DNA from: a virus
Reading direction: 5' to 3' (one strand)
IMG/VR virus record: IMGVR_UViG_3300027675_000005
Location: 1-64,000 of that record
DNA: 64,000 nt
Under the pieces are notes generated by a model that saw only the letters and a list, made by a program, of their open reading frames with translations, made no database searches and had not been told where the DNA came from. Every line of letters begins with the position of its first letter. Positions within the stretch are counted from its first letter, which is position 1. Positions 55,569 through 63,604 of the stretch are shown piece by piece. The position numbers were made by a program, and so were the translations under genes.

Positions 55569-56123
55569 ATGACCGGTAATCTACGCGGCGCTTTTAAAGC
55601 CGTCCTTGAAAACATCCCTGGTGAAGACGCCAACAGGGAAGGTCTGCAAGAGACGCCGGAGCGTGTGGCTCGAGCCTGGGAATTCTGGACGTCCGGCTAC
55701 AACGTAGATCCAATCAGCGTACTTAAGACCTTCGTTGATGGATCTGAAGGAGTAGACGAAATGGTCGTAGTCAAAGACCTGCCGTTCTATTCTCACTGTG
55801 AACATCACCTTGCCCCATTCTTTGGTACTGTGACAATTGGTTATCTACCATACAAACGAATCGTTGGATTAAGCAAGCTCGCTCGCTTACTCCAAATCTA
55901 TTCTAGACGCCTACAAGTTCAGGAACGTCTGACCTGTCAAATGGCCGACGCTATCTTCGAGGCTCTGAAGCCTTTGGGATGTGGTGTTATTATTCGCGCC
56001 CGGCACTTATGTATGGAGTCCCGGGGAATATGTCAACAGGGTCATTACACTGTTACTAGTGCTCTCCGAGGCATTTTTAAGACTGAGGATTCCGCTCGTT
56101 CAGAATTTCTGGGAATGAAATAA
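55569..56123 (+). CDS. folE: GTP cyclohydrolase I
   Basis: A 184-residue enzyme making dihydroneopterin triphosphate from GTP, the first step to 7-deazaguanine. The family blocks are GLQETPERVARAWEFWTSGY, FYSHCEHHLAPF (zinc Cys 77 and His 80), RIVGLSKLARLLQIYSRRLQ and RARHLCMESRG (zinc Cys 148). It lies after the que genes under its own promoter. The stop overlaps the next start. Confidence 0.95.
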   Translation: MTGNLRGAFKAVLENIPGEDANREGLQETPERVARAWEFWTSGYNVDPISVLKTFVDGSEGVDEMVVVKDLPFYSHCEHHLAPFFGTVTIGYLPYKRIVGLSKLARLLQIYSRRLQVQERLTCQMADAIFEALKPLGCGVIIRARHLCMESRGICQQGHYTVTSALRGIFKTEDSARSEFLGMK

Positions 56124-56251
56124 TGGCAATTAAACAGATTGTTTTTACTGAAGACGGATGGTGGATATGGGTAGTGGGCCGGGATGGCACTTTTCATATC
56201 GGACCCTATCGTTGGCGCTTACTAGCAGTGATCAGGAGTTGGCGTGTCTAA
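56123..56251 (+). CDS. 42-residue Trp-rich hypothetical protein
   Basis: ATG 56123 overlaps the folE stop (TAATG). It has six Trp in 42 residues (GWWIWVVGRDGTFHIGPYRW). Its stop lies inside the next gene. A small beta-sheet protein is likely; role unknown. Confidence 0.55.
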   Translation: MAIKQIVFTEDGWWIWVVGRDGTFHIGPYRWRLLAVIRSWRV

Positions 56252-56468
56252 ACGTTCATCCTATGCTGTCTTTGTTGATGGCGAATTGATCGGAAATCTA
56301 ATCTGGCAAAGTTGGAGATTAGTATTACATAAGCATGACGGTACGTCGATTCGATATCACCGTGATGTCGGAGTTAAACGAGCCCGTGGTAACATCGCAA
56401 GGAATTACAGAGTCAGAGATGACCAAGTATCACTAACACTCTGGAAACTTGAATTGGCAGCAGAATAA
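56244..56468 (+). CDS. 74-residue basic hypothetical protein
   Basis: GTG start at 56244 after CAGGAG (8-base overlap). Basic and beta-rich (SYAVFVDGELIGNLIWQSWR, then RDVGVKRARGNIARNYRV). It could bind nucleic acid. Located between folE and dpdA. Confidence 0.55.
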   Translation: MSKRSSYAVFVDGELIGNLIWQSWRLVLHKHDGTSIRYHRDVGVKRARGNIARNYRVRDDQVSLTLWKLELAAE

Positions 56469-56650
56469 TGAAAGATAAATACACCGCACGACATTGTGAT
56501 ATGGTCATCCCATCTGATATAGATGATTTAATTCATCGTCGAATAAAACCATTCTTAGATAGCGTTGGGATGAATAAAAGTCTAGAGCATCTACTAGCAG
56601 AAGCATATCTGCAAGGAATGAAAGATGCCGTACAGACTATGGAAAAATAG
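56468..56650 (+). CDS. 60-residue helical hypothetical protein
   Basis: The start overlaps the previous stop (TAATG), and it ends directly before dpdA. KYTARHCDMVIPSDIDDLIH and a helical C-terminus (HLLAEAYLQGMKDAVQTMEK). Unknown; co-expression with dpdA is expected. Confidence 0.55.
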   Translation: MKDKYTARHCDMVIPSDIDDLIHRRIKPFLDSVGMNKSLEHLLAEAYLQGMKDAVQTMEK

Positions 56651-57577
56651 ATGCAAATCTATCTAGCTGCGATCTATACAAACGGATATCGTGCCGGGGG
56701 TAACTCCGGCCGATATCGTAACTTGACTGACAATGAAAAGTTATTGGTAGACGCAGTCCCACATATCCTAGAATCATATCATTATGTTCAGAAACAGAAG
56801 TTCGCTGATGCCATGCGTGAGGACCACAGCAAGGTCTTTCTTGACTCCGGAGCGTTCTCCGCTCATACGCTTAAGGTAGAACTCTCAGTTGCCGAGTACT
56901 GCGAGTATATCAAACGCAACACAGATATCATTCGTGTCGAAGATGGAATCCCATTAGTATCCGTACTCGACGGCATCGGTGATCCGCTTCAGACGTATCG
57001 CAACCAATGCGAAATGGAAGCCCGTGGGGTTCGCCCACTTCCTTGCTTTCACTCAGGCGAAGATGAACGCTATCTTGAATACTACGTTAAAAATTATGAA
57101 TACATTACTCTAGGTGGTATGGTCGGAGCTTCCTCTGCGCAGCTTATGAAATGGCTCGATCGAATTTGGGATAGATATCTAGTTGACGGCAGCGGTCGCC
57201 CGCGCCTCAAGGTACATGGGTTTGGTATCACCTCTATTCCAATTATGGAAGCCTATCCTTGGTATAGTTGCGACTCATCTTCTTGGGTGCAGACCGCAGC
57301 GTTCGGTGGTATTCAGACACCACAATGGGGTCCGATCAACGTCTCCGAGAAGAGTCCGCAACGCCACGATGCAAACCAACACGCCACAACTCTGTCTGCG
57401 ATCGAGCAGGATGTTATCTTTAAGCATCTTGAGGATAAGGGTTTCACATACGAACGGTTGTCCACCGTCTACGAGTCTCGAGCTGCATATAACTTGTGGG
57501 CTTATGGTATAATCAATGCTATAGTTAACATCAGGAATCGTGGCATCTACAAAGGCAGAGTGAGGGAACTATTCTGA
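56651..57577 (+). CDS. dpdA: DpdA-like DNA-guanine transglycosylase
   Basis: A 308-residue protein related to tRNA-guanine transglycosylase through the phage DpdA branch. KVFLDSGAFSA (Asp 65) corresponds to the base-binding acid loop. KVHGFGITSIP followed by YSCDSSSW (Asp 208) matches the candidate nucleophile loop. It should exchange guanine in DNA for the 7-deazaguanine made by the upstream enzymes. The tRNA-binding zinc domain is absent, as expected for a DNA enzyme. It overlaps the clamp gene (TGATG). Confidence 0.92.
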   Translation: MQIYLAAIYTNGYRAGGNSGRYRNLTDNEKLLVDAVPHILESYHYVQKQKFADAMREDHSKVFLDSGAFSAHTLKVELSVAEYCEYIKRNTDIIRVEDGIPLVSVLDGIGDPLQTYRNQCEMEARGVRPLPCFHSGEDERYLEYYVKNYEYITLGGMVGASSAQLMKWLDRIWDRYLVDGSGRPRLKVHGFGITSIPIMEAYPWYSCDSSSWVQTAAFGGIQTPQWGPINVSEKSPQRHDANQHATTLSAIEQDVIFKHLEDKGFTYERLSTVYESRAAYNLWAYGIINAIVNIRNRGIYKGRVRELF

Positions 57578-58533
57578 TGTTGAAAGAACTTAAATTCGTT
57601 CAAGGTGCTGTAGCGAAGAAAGACTTCGTTCCTGCGATGACACATTTCCGTATCGAAAAAGGTACAGTAAGATCGTTCAATGGTAATCTCGCTATCTGTT
57701 CTCCTATTCCGCTGGATCTGGAATGCACTCCGAAAGCGGACCCGCTAGTCCGTGCGATTGCTAACTGTGAAGAAGAGGTTGTACTTAGTTTAACGGAGAA
57801 AGGGCGTCTCAAAGTACAGAGCGGTAAGTTTCGAGCTTTCATTGAGACTATAGAAGGGGATGCACAAACACATCTAGAACCTATTGGTAACATTGTTAAC
57901 ATCGATGGATCTAAATTACTTGATGCGTTTCAAAAGATCAATACGTTTATTGGTAACGATGCGTCCCGCCCTTGGACCAATGGTATTCTATTGCGTAATC
58001 AATCCGCATTTGCAACAAACAATGTCTGCGTGATTGAATACTGGCTTGCGATTGACATTCCGTTTGTGGTTAACATTCCTGGAACTGCGGTTAAAGAAAT
58101 CATTCGTGTTGGGGAAGCTCCATCCCATCTCCAACTTAGCGATAATTCTGTTACCTTTCATTATACCGGGGGTCGTTGGATTCGAACGCAACTCTACGTT
58201 ACCCACTGGCCGGATATCAGTAAAGTACTCGATCAGAAGTCCGCTCCAGTTCCCATTGATCCGCGTCTCTATCCAGCATTAGATAGTCTAACTATGTTCT
58301 CAGATGATCTAACGCGCGTCCATCTTAAAGACGGACTTCTCCGAACTCATCTGGCAGATGAAGTTGGAGCTACCTACGAAGTAAGCGGCCTAGGAATCAC
58401 TGGACTTTACCAAATTAAAATGCTACGCTTGCTAGAAGGAGTAGCTGAAACAGCAGACTTCACTAGGTACCCGGATCCCGTATTGTTCTTTGGAAAGAAT
58501 CTGCGGGGTGCGATTGTTGGTATGCGTGGATAA
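57577..58533 (+). CDS. DNA polymerase sliding-clamp-like protein
   Basis: A 318-residue protein with beta-clamp-like layout. LKFVQGAVAKKDFVPAMTHF and GTVRSFNGNLAICSPIPLDL resemble phage clamp homologues, followed by two further domains with repeated beta-alpha patterns. It sits between dpdA and the DNA polymerase, so a processivity factor is the likely role. Similarity to bacterial DnaN is low. Confidence 0.7.
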   Translation: MLKELKFVQGAVAKKDFVPAMTHFRIEKGTVRSFNGNLAICSPIPLDLECTPKADPLVRAIANCEEEVVLSLTEKGRLKVQSGKFRAFIETIEGDAQTHLEPIGNIVNIDGSKLLDAFQKINTFIGNDASRPWTNGILLRNQSAFATNNVCVIEYWLAIDIPFVVNIPGTAVKEIIRVGEAPSHLQLSDNSVTFHYTGGRWIRTQLYVTHWPDISKVLDQKSAPVPIDPRLYPALDSLTMFSDDLTRVHLKDGLLRTHLADEVGATYEVSGLGITGLYQIKMLRLLEGVAETADFTRYPDPVLFFGKNLRGAIVGMRG

Positions 58534-58556
58534 TCATCAAACAAACGGAGGATAAA

Positions 58557-58742
58557 ATGGCAGCTAAAACTAAGTCAGTTGATCTCGGAACCCTTCAGGA
58601 TAATCTGATCTTGGCAAAACGAAAACTCGTCACCGACGAACGTGCGCTCGAACGCGCTCGTATGGCATACGATACGGCCAAGGAAGATTATTCAAAAGCA
58701 GTTCAAGAACTAAAGGACGCAACTCGAACTGTACTGGGATAA
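58557..58742 (+). CDS. 61-residue coiled-coil protein
   Basis: AACGGAGG before ATG 58557. Helical and charged throughout (NLILAKRKLVTDERALERAR). Just upstream of the polymerase, one base apart, so probably co-translated. Unknown function. Confidence 0.6.
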   Translation: MAAKTKSVDLGTLQDNLILAKRKLVTDERALERARMAYDTAKEDYSKAVQELKDATRTVLG

Positions 58743-58743
58743 G

Positions 58744-60792
58744 ATGCCGCGTAATCCTGTTGAAGGAATCTTCTGGGACGACACAATTATTCCCAAGGAA
58801 CCAAAGGTCCAACGGGAGAAACGTACTCCGCCTGAGCAAACTTGGCTCGATCATTTGCCCGGGCTTGAAGAAGCCCGGGCGTTTCCTGTTGAATTCTTAA
58901 CGTACGATGACCTGCTGCGTATCAGCGCAGACGTCGAAGAACTTATAATCGATGTGGAAGTATTCGAAAATTATTTCCTCGCAGTGTTCACGCATGTGGC
59001 GTCCGGTAAAGTCTTCTACCTAGATTCTAAAACTCCACAGCTAACCGAGGGCTTGCGTTGGATCCTTGAGAATTGTCTTACCGTGGGATTTAATTCTATC
59101 TCTTACGATCTAACAATCTGTTATCTGATATGTGATGGTGTAGAAGAAGATACCGTAAAAAATGCTTCAGATGCCATAATCAAACTTAACATAAATCCAT
59201 CTGATATTCTTAGAGAACACCGAGTTAAGAAGTTCGGTGTTAACCATATTGATCTAATTGAAGTTGCTCCTTTATTTGCAAGCCTGAAAACGTATGCCGG
59301 AAGACTCCACGCAAAGAAGATGCAAGATCTTCCATTCCATCCCGATACCGTTCTAAGCGAAGATCAGATCAGCATTGTCCGTTGGTATTGTGTTAACGAT
59401 ACTCTCAACACCCAACTGCTTCGTGAGTGCTTGAACGAACAGATTGCATTGCGATATGAACTCAGTAACGAATTCAATATCGATCTACGTTCGAAATCCG
59501 ATGCGCAGATTGCTGAAGCTGTCATTAACAGGGAGCTCAAAAGGCTCACTGGGCGTTTCCCAAGTAAACCTATGGTTCCGATTGGCACAGTTTATCAATA
59601 CCGCATTCCCTATTACCTTAACTTTCAATCTGACTTAATGAAGTACGCTCTGAATGTAGTTGCCAATGCCCAGTTTATTGTCGATCACACTGGTTCGATC
59701 GCAATGCCGAAAGAGATCAAAGAACTTCCGATCGAAATGAACGGAGCAGTGTACCGCATGGGAATCGGCGGACTACACAGTTCGGAACAGACAGCAGCCC
59801 ATGTGGCGGACGATGACTTTATATTACTTGACAAAGACGTAGTATCTTATTATCCTTTCATTATTCTGAATCTAGAATTAGCACCACAACATCTTGGAGA
59901 TCCGTTCCTTACTGTCTATCGATCCATTGTTAATAAGCGCGTCGATGCAAAGCGGGCTGGAAACAAAGCTGCCGCGGATTCGCTCAAGATCGTAGTCAAC
60001 GGAACGTTCGGTAAACTGGGTAACATGCACTCCATTATCTACTCGCCCGACTTGCTTTTTCAAGTTACGCTTACGGGCCAACTAACCCTTCTACTTCTAA
60101 TTGAACGTCTCGAGCTGGCAGGCATTCGTGTGGTCAGCGCCAATACGGATGGTATTGTAATCAAATGTCCACGCGCACTTAAAGAACGCATGGAAGGGAT
60201 TATTAAATCATGGGAATTTGATACTCGCTTTGAGACCGAGGGGTCTGAATTCCAAGCTCTCTATTCCAGGGATGTCAATAACTATATTGCGATTAAGAAA
60301 GATGGAAAGATCAAATCCAAAGGGGCTTATGCGAAACCCGAATACGCTGCCGAGCGACTGCATAAGAATCCAACAGCAACTATCTGTCTAGATGCAGTAC
60401 TTGAATATCTTATTAGAGCTGTTCCATTGGAAACCACAATACGGTCTTGTGCTGACATCGCGAAGTTTGTTAGCGTCCGCACTGTACGGGGAGGCGCTGC
60501 ACGGGTTCGGCCTTCAGGAAACGAATATATAGGTCGATCTATACGATGGTATTATGCAACCAATACTGAAGGGGAATTAGTCTATGTTATGTCCGGTAAT
60601 AAAGTACCGAGGTCTGATGGAGCAAAGGAGCTAATGGTGCTTCCAGATTCTCTGCCCACCGACATAGATTACGAGTGGTACATCAAGGAGGCACACAGAA
60701 TATTAATTGATATAGGAGCGGAAACTGAAACCGCTAGCGGGGCCCCCACAGCCGCTGATCAGCAGGGGGCTCCCCATGTACAGGCCAGCTAG
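58744..60792 (+). CDS. Replicative DNA polymerase, family B-like, with 3'-5' exonuclease
   Basis: A 682-residue protein. Exonuclease motifs: IIDVEVFE (Asp 70, Glu 72), GFNSISYD (Asn 117, Asp 122), YCVND (Tyr 215, Asp 219). Polymerase motif A is DVVSYYP (Asp 365), motif B KIVVNGTFGKLGN (Lys 415), motif C SANTDGI (Asp 469). Motif C has Asn where family B normally has the first Asp of DTD. The C-terminal ~30 residues are low complexity. It is the likely replicase of the phage and is preceded by a clamp-like gene. Confidence 0.88.
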   Translation: MPRNPVEGIFWDDTIIPKEPKVQREKRTPPEQTWLDHLPGLEEARAFPVEFLTYDDLLRISADVEELIIDVEVFENYFLAVFTHVASGKVFYLDSKTPQLTEGLRWILENCLTVGFNSISYDLTICYLICDGVEEDTVKNASDAIIKLNINPSDILREHRVKKFGVNHIDLIEVAPLFASLKTYAGRLHAKKMQDLPFHPDTVLSEDQISIVRWYCVNDTLNTQLLRECLNEQIALRYELSNEFNIDLRSKSDAQIAEAVINRELKRLTGRFPSKPMVPIGTVYQYRIPYYLNFQSDLMKYALNVVANAQFIVDHTGSIAMPKEIKELPIEMNGAVYRMGIGGLHSSEQTAAHVADDDFILLDKDVVSYYPFIILNLELAPQHLGDPFLTVYRSIVNKRVDAKRAGNKAAADSLKIVVNGTFGKLGNMHSIIYSPDLLFQVTLTGQLTLLLLIERLELAGIRVVSANTDGIVIKCPRALKERMEGIIKSWEFDTRFETEGSEFQALYSRDVNNYIAIKKDGKIKSKGAYAKPEYAAERLHKNPTATICLDAVLEYLIRAVPLETTIRSCADIAKFVSVRTVRGGAARVRPSGNEYIGRSIRWYYATNTEGELVYVMSGNKVPRSDGAKELMVLPDSLPTDIDYEWYIKEAHRILIDIGAETETASGAPTAADQQGAPHVQAS

Positions 60793-60805
60793 TTGATCCG
60801 CACTG

Positions 60806-60826
60806 TAGCGGCGGCAGCCGCCGCTA
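60806..60826 (+). other. Perfect 9-bp stem-loop after the polymerase gene
   Basis: TAGCGGCGG-CAG-CCGCCGCTA with no T-run, so probably an mRNA 3' stem or weak terminator. Confidence 0.6.
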
Positions 60827-60869
60827 AACACACATCAAAAACACAGGTCGCAGCACATGGGGGCTCGCA

Positions 60870-61310
60870 ATGATTCACGTTGTCAATAAGGGGAAAACGG
60901 GGGAACGCGAAGTTGCGGATACAATGAATTATTGTATCTTCTTAGCAATGGAAGCATTGGGTTATCCAAGAGAAGAATGTATCGCAGGCATGGCAACTAT
61001 CCAAAGGAATCAGATACAGACCGCTATTGGAGGTTCAGATCTGATTGGCTGCTTTGGTCTTTCAGTTGAAGTCAAACGTCAAGAAGTTTTAAGTGTCAAT
61101 ACATGGTGGAGACAGTGCGAGACTTCCGCAAAGCGGGATGGCTGTATTCCTGTTCTTATTTATAGACAAAACAAGAAACCCTGGCGAGTCAGAACTTATT
61201 TCTATCTCCCACTTCCCGAAGGGCATCAGATGCAAGTTACGGGAGAGATAGACTGGGAAACTTTCAAGACCTGGTTCATCGGTTGGGTGAAGGCTACTCT
61301 CCAAAAATAA
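60870..61310 (+). CDS. PD-(D/E)XK nuclease, resolvase-like
   Basis: A 146-residue protein. NKGKTGEREVADTMN (Glu 13), GGSDLIG (Asp about 57), and VEVKRQE (Glu-X-Lys about 67-69) form the active site, followed by WWRQCETSAKRDGCIPVLIY. This is the layout of small archaeal-type Holliday junction resolvases and related nucleases. It probably processes replication intermediates before packaging. Confidence 0.8.
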   Translation: MIHVVNKGKTGEREVADTMNYCIFLAMEALGYPREECIAGMATIQRNQIQTAIGGSDLIGCFGLSVEVKRQEVLSVNTWWRQCETSAKRDGCIPVLIYRQNKKPWRVRTYFYLPLPEGHQMQVTGEIDWETFKTWFIGWVKATLQK

Positions 61311-61313
61311 CGC

Positions 61314-61342
61314 TTGCATCAAGGGCTTGAAACACCTATAAT
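61314..61342 (+). promoter_or_regulatory. Phage promoter
   Basis: TTGCAT (61314) and TATAAT (61337), 17-bp spacer, the best match to the phage consensus. The transcript would begin near 61349. Confidence 0.85.
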
Positions 61343-61366
61343 ATGCGGTGTAACGGAGTCCCGCGA

Positions 61367-61777
61367 TTGTTAAAGCTCACTTATCTCGCTGCTGGATGCG
61401 GCGTCTTTTTTGTTGTCTGGGGCGTATTTTTCCTCAGATCCGAACCGCCGCGAGTTCTTACGCTTCAAGAAAAATGGAATGATGCAATTCGAGAACTTCC
61501 ACCAATCTCCCCGGGGCCTCGCGTGGTAAAGACCGATAGAATCCTTCCTGATCCACCCCGTCCTGATTTTGGTTGGGTCACAGACATAAAAAAGATTGAT
61601 CCTCCTGTTGTTCCTTTTCCTTCTGTTGTTGAGAAGCCACAACAGATTATTGAGAAGCCACAACGGTCGAGGAGAATGCGTAGCGAAGAAAGAGTTACTC
61701 GTTCTGAAGTCTGTAGCGCACACGGTATGCGTAAAGTCATAACCAATGGAGGTAAATCATGGAGATGCCGAAAATGA
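61367..61777 (+). CDS. Membrane-anchored protein with Cys-rich C-terminal tip (TTG start)
   Basis: A 136-residue protein starting at TTG 61367. An in-frame ATG at 61343 overlaps the promoter and lies upstream of the expected transcript start, whereas TTG follows AACGGAG by eight bases. One transmembrane helix (TYLAAGCGVFFVVWGVFFLR) near residues 4-24, a Pro-rich stalk, then a C-terminal tip CSAHGMRKVITNGGKSWRC. It is probably exposed to the periplasm; function unknown. Confidence 0.65.
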   Translation: MLKLTYLAAGCGVFFVVWGVFFLRSEPPRVLTLQEKWNDAIRELPPISPGPRVVKTDRILPDPPRPDFGWVTDIKKIDPPVVPFPSVVEKPQQIIEKPQRSRRMRSEERVTRSEVCSAHGMRKVITNGGKSWRCRK

Positions 61778-61980
61778 AACAGTCGATCGAATACCCAATT
61801 GGATTCAATAGAGAAGATGGCACCAAGCAGATTGCCATCCGGCTCCCACCAGTATTGTTTAATCAGATCATCGAGATGGCTAAGACTGAACAAAAGAATT
61901 TCAATGCTATGGTAACTGAGCTTATCATATGTGGAAAGCTCTGCCTTGATGAGAGTGACGCAATGGAGCTTAAACAATGA
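61759..61980 (+). CDS. Ribbon-helix-helix-like DNA-binding protein
   Basis: A 73-residue protein. KQIAIRLPPVLFNQIIEMAK is a typical RHH strand plus helix, followed by QKNFNAMVTELIICGKLCLD as the second helix. It is likely a phage transcription regulator acting at small operators. It overlaps the preceding gene by 19 bases and the following by four. Confidence 0.75.
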   Translation: MEMPKMKQSIEYPIGFNREDGTKQIAIRLPPVLFNQIIEMAKTEQKNFNAMVTELIICGKLCLDESDAMELKQ

Positions 61981-62213
61981 TTGATGACGTAGATAAGAAA
62001 ATGATAGACGAGATGCTGTGTTCGATCGACGATGATCGCATTGCAGAAGGACTTCCAATTCTATCAGTTCTTGTTCGTCACGATGATGGTGCAGTTAGCA
62101 CAGCGTTCTGGGCTACTGTCAAAAAACACAATCTACGTTTACCCGGGGAGAATGACGCTATGCTGATTAATCGGTTGGTTGAATTGGCATTCGCAGGAGC
62201 TAAACAATCATGA
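61977..62213 (+). CDS. 78-residue hypothetical protein
   Basis: Starts MIDDVDKKMIDEMLCSIDDD; the core LPILSVLVRHDDGAVSTAFW is followed by a helix and an Arg/Leu-rich end. Similar short proteins occur near restriction or repair genes in phages, with unknown role. ATGA overlaps at both ends. Confidence 0.6.
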   Translation: MIDDVDKKMIDEMLCSIDDDRIAEGLPILSVLVRHDDGAVSTAFWATVKKHNLRLPGENDAMLINRLVELAFAGAKQS

Positions 62214-62410
62214 ATAACATTCTCGCAAAACGAGCAGAGCTAATCCGCAACATTCTTGTGATGCGTACAAAGCTAGAAGATCGCATTCGCGCTGCGGGTG
62301 GTGTAATACCTCCACCATGGCCATGGGATGAAGATGGGACACTTCGAAATCTACAGCTACTAGAAGTAGTTGAAGATCTAGAAAGGAGACAGCGAGGAAA
62401 GAAAGGATGA
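62210..62410 (+). CDS. 66-residue hypothetical protein
   Basis: Two charged helices (NNILAKRAELIRNILVMRTK and LQLLEVVEDLERRQRGKKG) joined by a Pro/Trp turn (GGVIPPPWPWDED). Basic end. Coupled to both neighbours by four-base overlaps. Confidence 0.6.
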   Translation: MNNILAKRAELIRNILVMRTKLEDRIRAAGGVIPPPWPWDEDGTLRNLQLLEVVEDLERRQRGKKG

Positions 62411-62643
62411 ACATTCGTATTCCAACTCGTGTTCTAAAACTTGAAGAAAGAAATCGTATCGTTAGCGCAAGAAAAAACGAAGACGGTACAGTAACTTTCA
62501 GACACGAGAACCTTGGTTGGTTTGTACATTTCGAAGGGAGTTATGAAGCTCTCTTTGTGGGTTTTGAAAAGCCCGAAGAACTCGCTCCAGGTATCGAAGT
62601 AGATATCCTTATCGTACCAAGGGGAATCAATATTGACATCTAA
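62407..62643 (+). CDS. 78-residue hypothetical protein
   Basis: Beta-rich with RIVSARKNEDGTVTFRHENL and an acidic end (ELAPGIEVDILIVPRGINI), an SH3-like profile. Its last codons overlap the promoter at 62633. Confidence 0.6.
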   Translation: MNIRIPTRVLKLEERNRIVSARKNEDGTVTFRHENLGWFVHFEGSYEALFVGFEKPEELAPGIEVDILIVPRGINIDI

Positions 62644-62661
62644 TAGTTAGTGTGCTATGCT
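62633..62661 (+). promoter_or_regulatory. Phage promoter
   Basis: TTGACA (62633) and TATGCT (62656), 17-bp spacer, TGTGC before the -10. AAACGGAG follows before ATG 62692. Confidence 0.8.
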
Positions 62662-62691
62662 ATACGTCTAAGCAAACAAACGGAGTATTAG

Positions 62692-63042
62692 ATGTTTAGA
62701 ATCGAAGCCTTCTGTGACGATAAAAACCTACCGCGCGTTCTTCACGCGCTGATGGGACTCGTCCATGGCCAGCCCGCTATCCAGCCGGTAGCCAACGCGA
62801 AAGTAAAGAAGGGAGAAGTTCGCGCTAAAGTGAACGGTAACCTTCCTGAGTTGTTCTCAGTGTACATCAAGAAAAATAAACTTGAAGCAGTAACGCCTAC
62901 AAACATTAAAGCGTTCGCCGTTGAAAATGGTTACGCTGAAGGATCGTACAGTCTGTTTCTAAAGAATCTGATTCAGGCTAAAGTCCTTCGCAGAAACCCT
63001 AAAACACATGGGAACAAGACTAGCTATGTGGTGGTGAAATAA
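62692..63042 (+). CDS. 116-residue winged-helix-like hypothetical protein
   Basis: The N-terminal ~40 residues read like a small alpha/beta domain (FRIEAFCDDKNLPRVLHALM). Residues ~60-115 (LPELFSVYIKKNKLEAVTPT, then GSYSLFLKNLIQAKVLRRNP) have a winged-helix pattern with a basic end. Likely DNA binding. Confidence 0.65.
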   Translation: MFRIEAFCDDKNLPRVLHALMGLVHGQPAIQPVANAKVKKGEVRAKVNGNLPELFSVYIKKNKLEAVTPTNIKAFAVENGYAEGSYSLFLKNLIQAKVLRRNPKTHGNKTSYVVVK

Positions 63043-63320
63043 TGGCCCGCCGCAAAAGCAACGGATCTCCACCCATCTACGGAGCTTATAGATTCCGTGA
63101 AAAGGATCCTGCAATCGATGAATACAGAACGCTGGTTGAGGACTACTTCGGTCATCGCGTTAACAGCAAGGCTCTCACAGCTATTACCGAAGCGGGCGGT
63201 CCCACCTCCGGAACAATGGGCTCGTGGTTTTTTGGCAAGACACGTCGCCCGCAAAGCGCAACTCTCGAAGCCGCAGGCCGCGCCCTCGGATACAAAAGGA
63301 AATGGGTAAAGATGACATGA
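63042..63320 (+). CDS. HTH-type DNA-binding protein
   Basis: A 92-residue protein. VNSKALTAITEAGGPTSGTM followed by GSWFFGKTRRPQSATLEAAG is a helix-turn-helix in which RRPQ starts the recognition region, a pattern seen in many short phage regulators. The start overlaps the previous stop. Confidence 0.7.
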   Translation: MARRKSNGSPPIYGAYRFREKDPAIDEYRTLVEDYFGHRVNSKALTAITEAGGPTSGTMGSWFFGKTRRPQSATLEAAGRALGYKRKWVKMT

Positions 63321-63604
63321 GCACAATTCGAAAAGTTGATCCCAACAATTACGACATTCCAAAAACAGGTAGTCCTATACTACATCAAAACTTGGAATGG
63401 TATGCTACAGATGACGATAAGGTACTTGGAGTTGTGATTCTTGACCTTGTCGATAAAGACTATAGCTGGGTAGTGTTGACAGACACTCCAGAAGACACCC
63501 CAGGCTATTGCTGTGTCAATATGGCTGCGTCGCTTCGTAGTCAAGACGAAGCTACGCGAATTCTACATTTAGAAATGTTAAAGCAATGGGGGCAGATGAA
63601 ATGA
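63317..63604 (+). CDS. 95-residue hypothetical protein
   Basis: Starts MSTIRKVDPNNYDIPKTGSP with ATGA overlap. Mixed alpha/beta (LEWYATDDDKVLGVVILDLV, then SWVVLTDTPEDTPGYCCVNM). No domain recognised. Confidence 0.6.
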   Translation: MSTIRKVDPNNYDIPKTGSPILHQNLEWYATDDDKVLGVVILDLVDKDYSWVVLTDTPEDTPGYCCVNMAASLRSQDEATRILHLEMLKQWGQMK

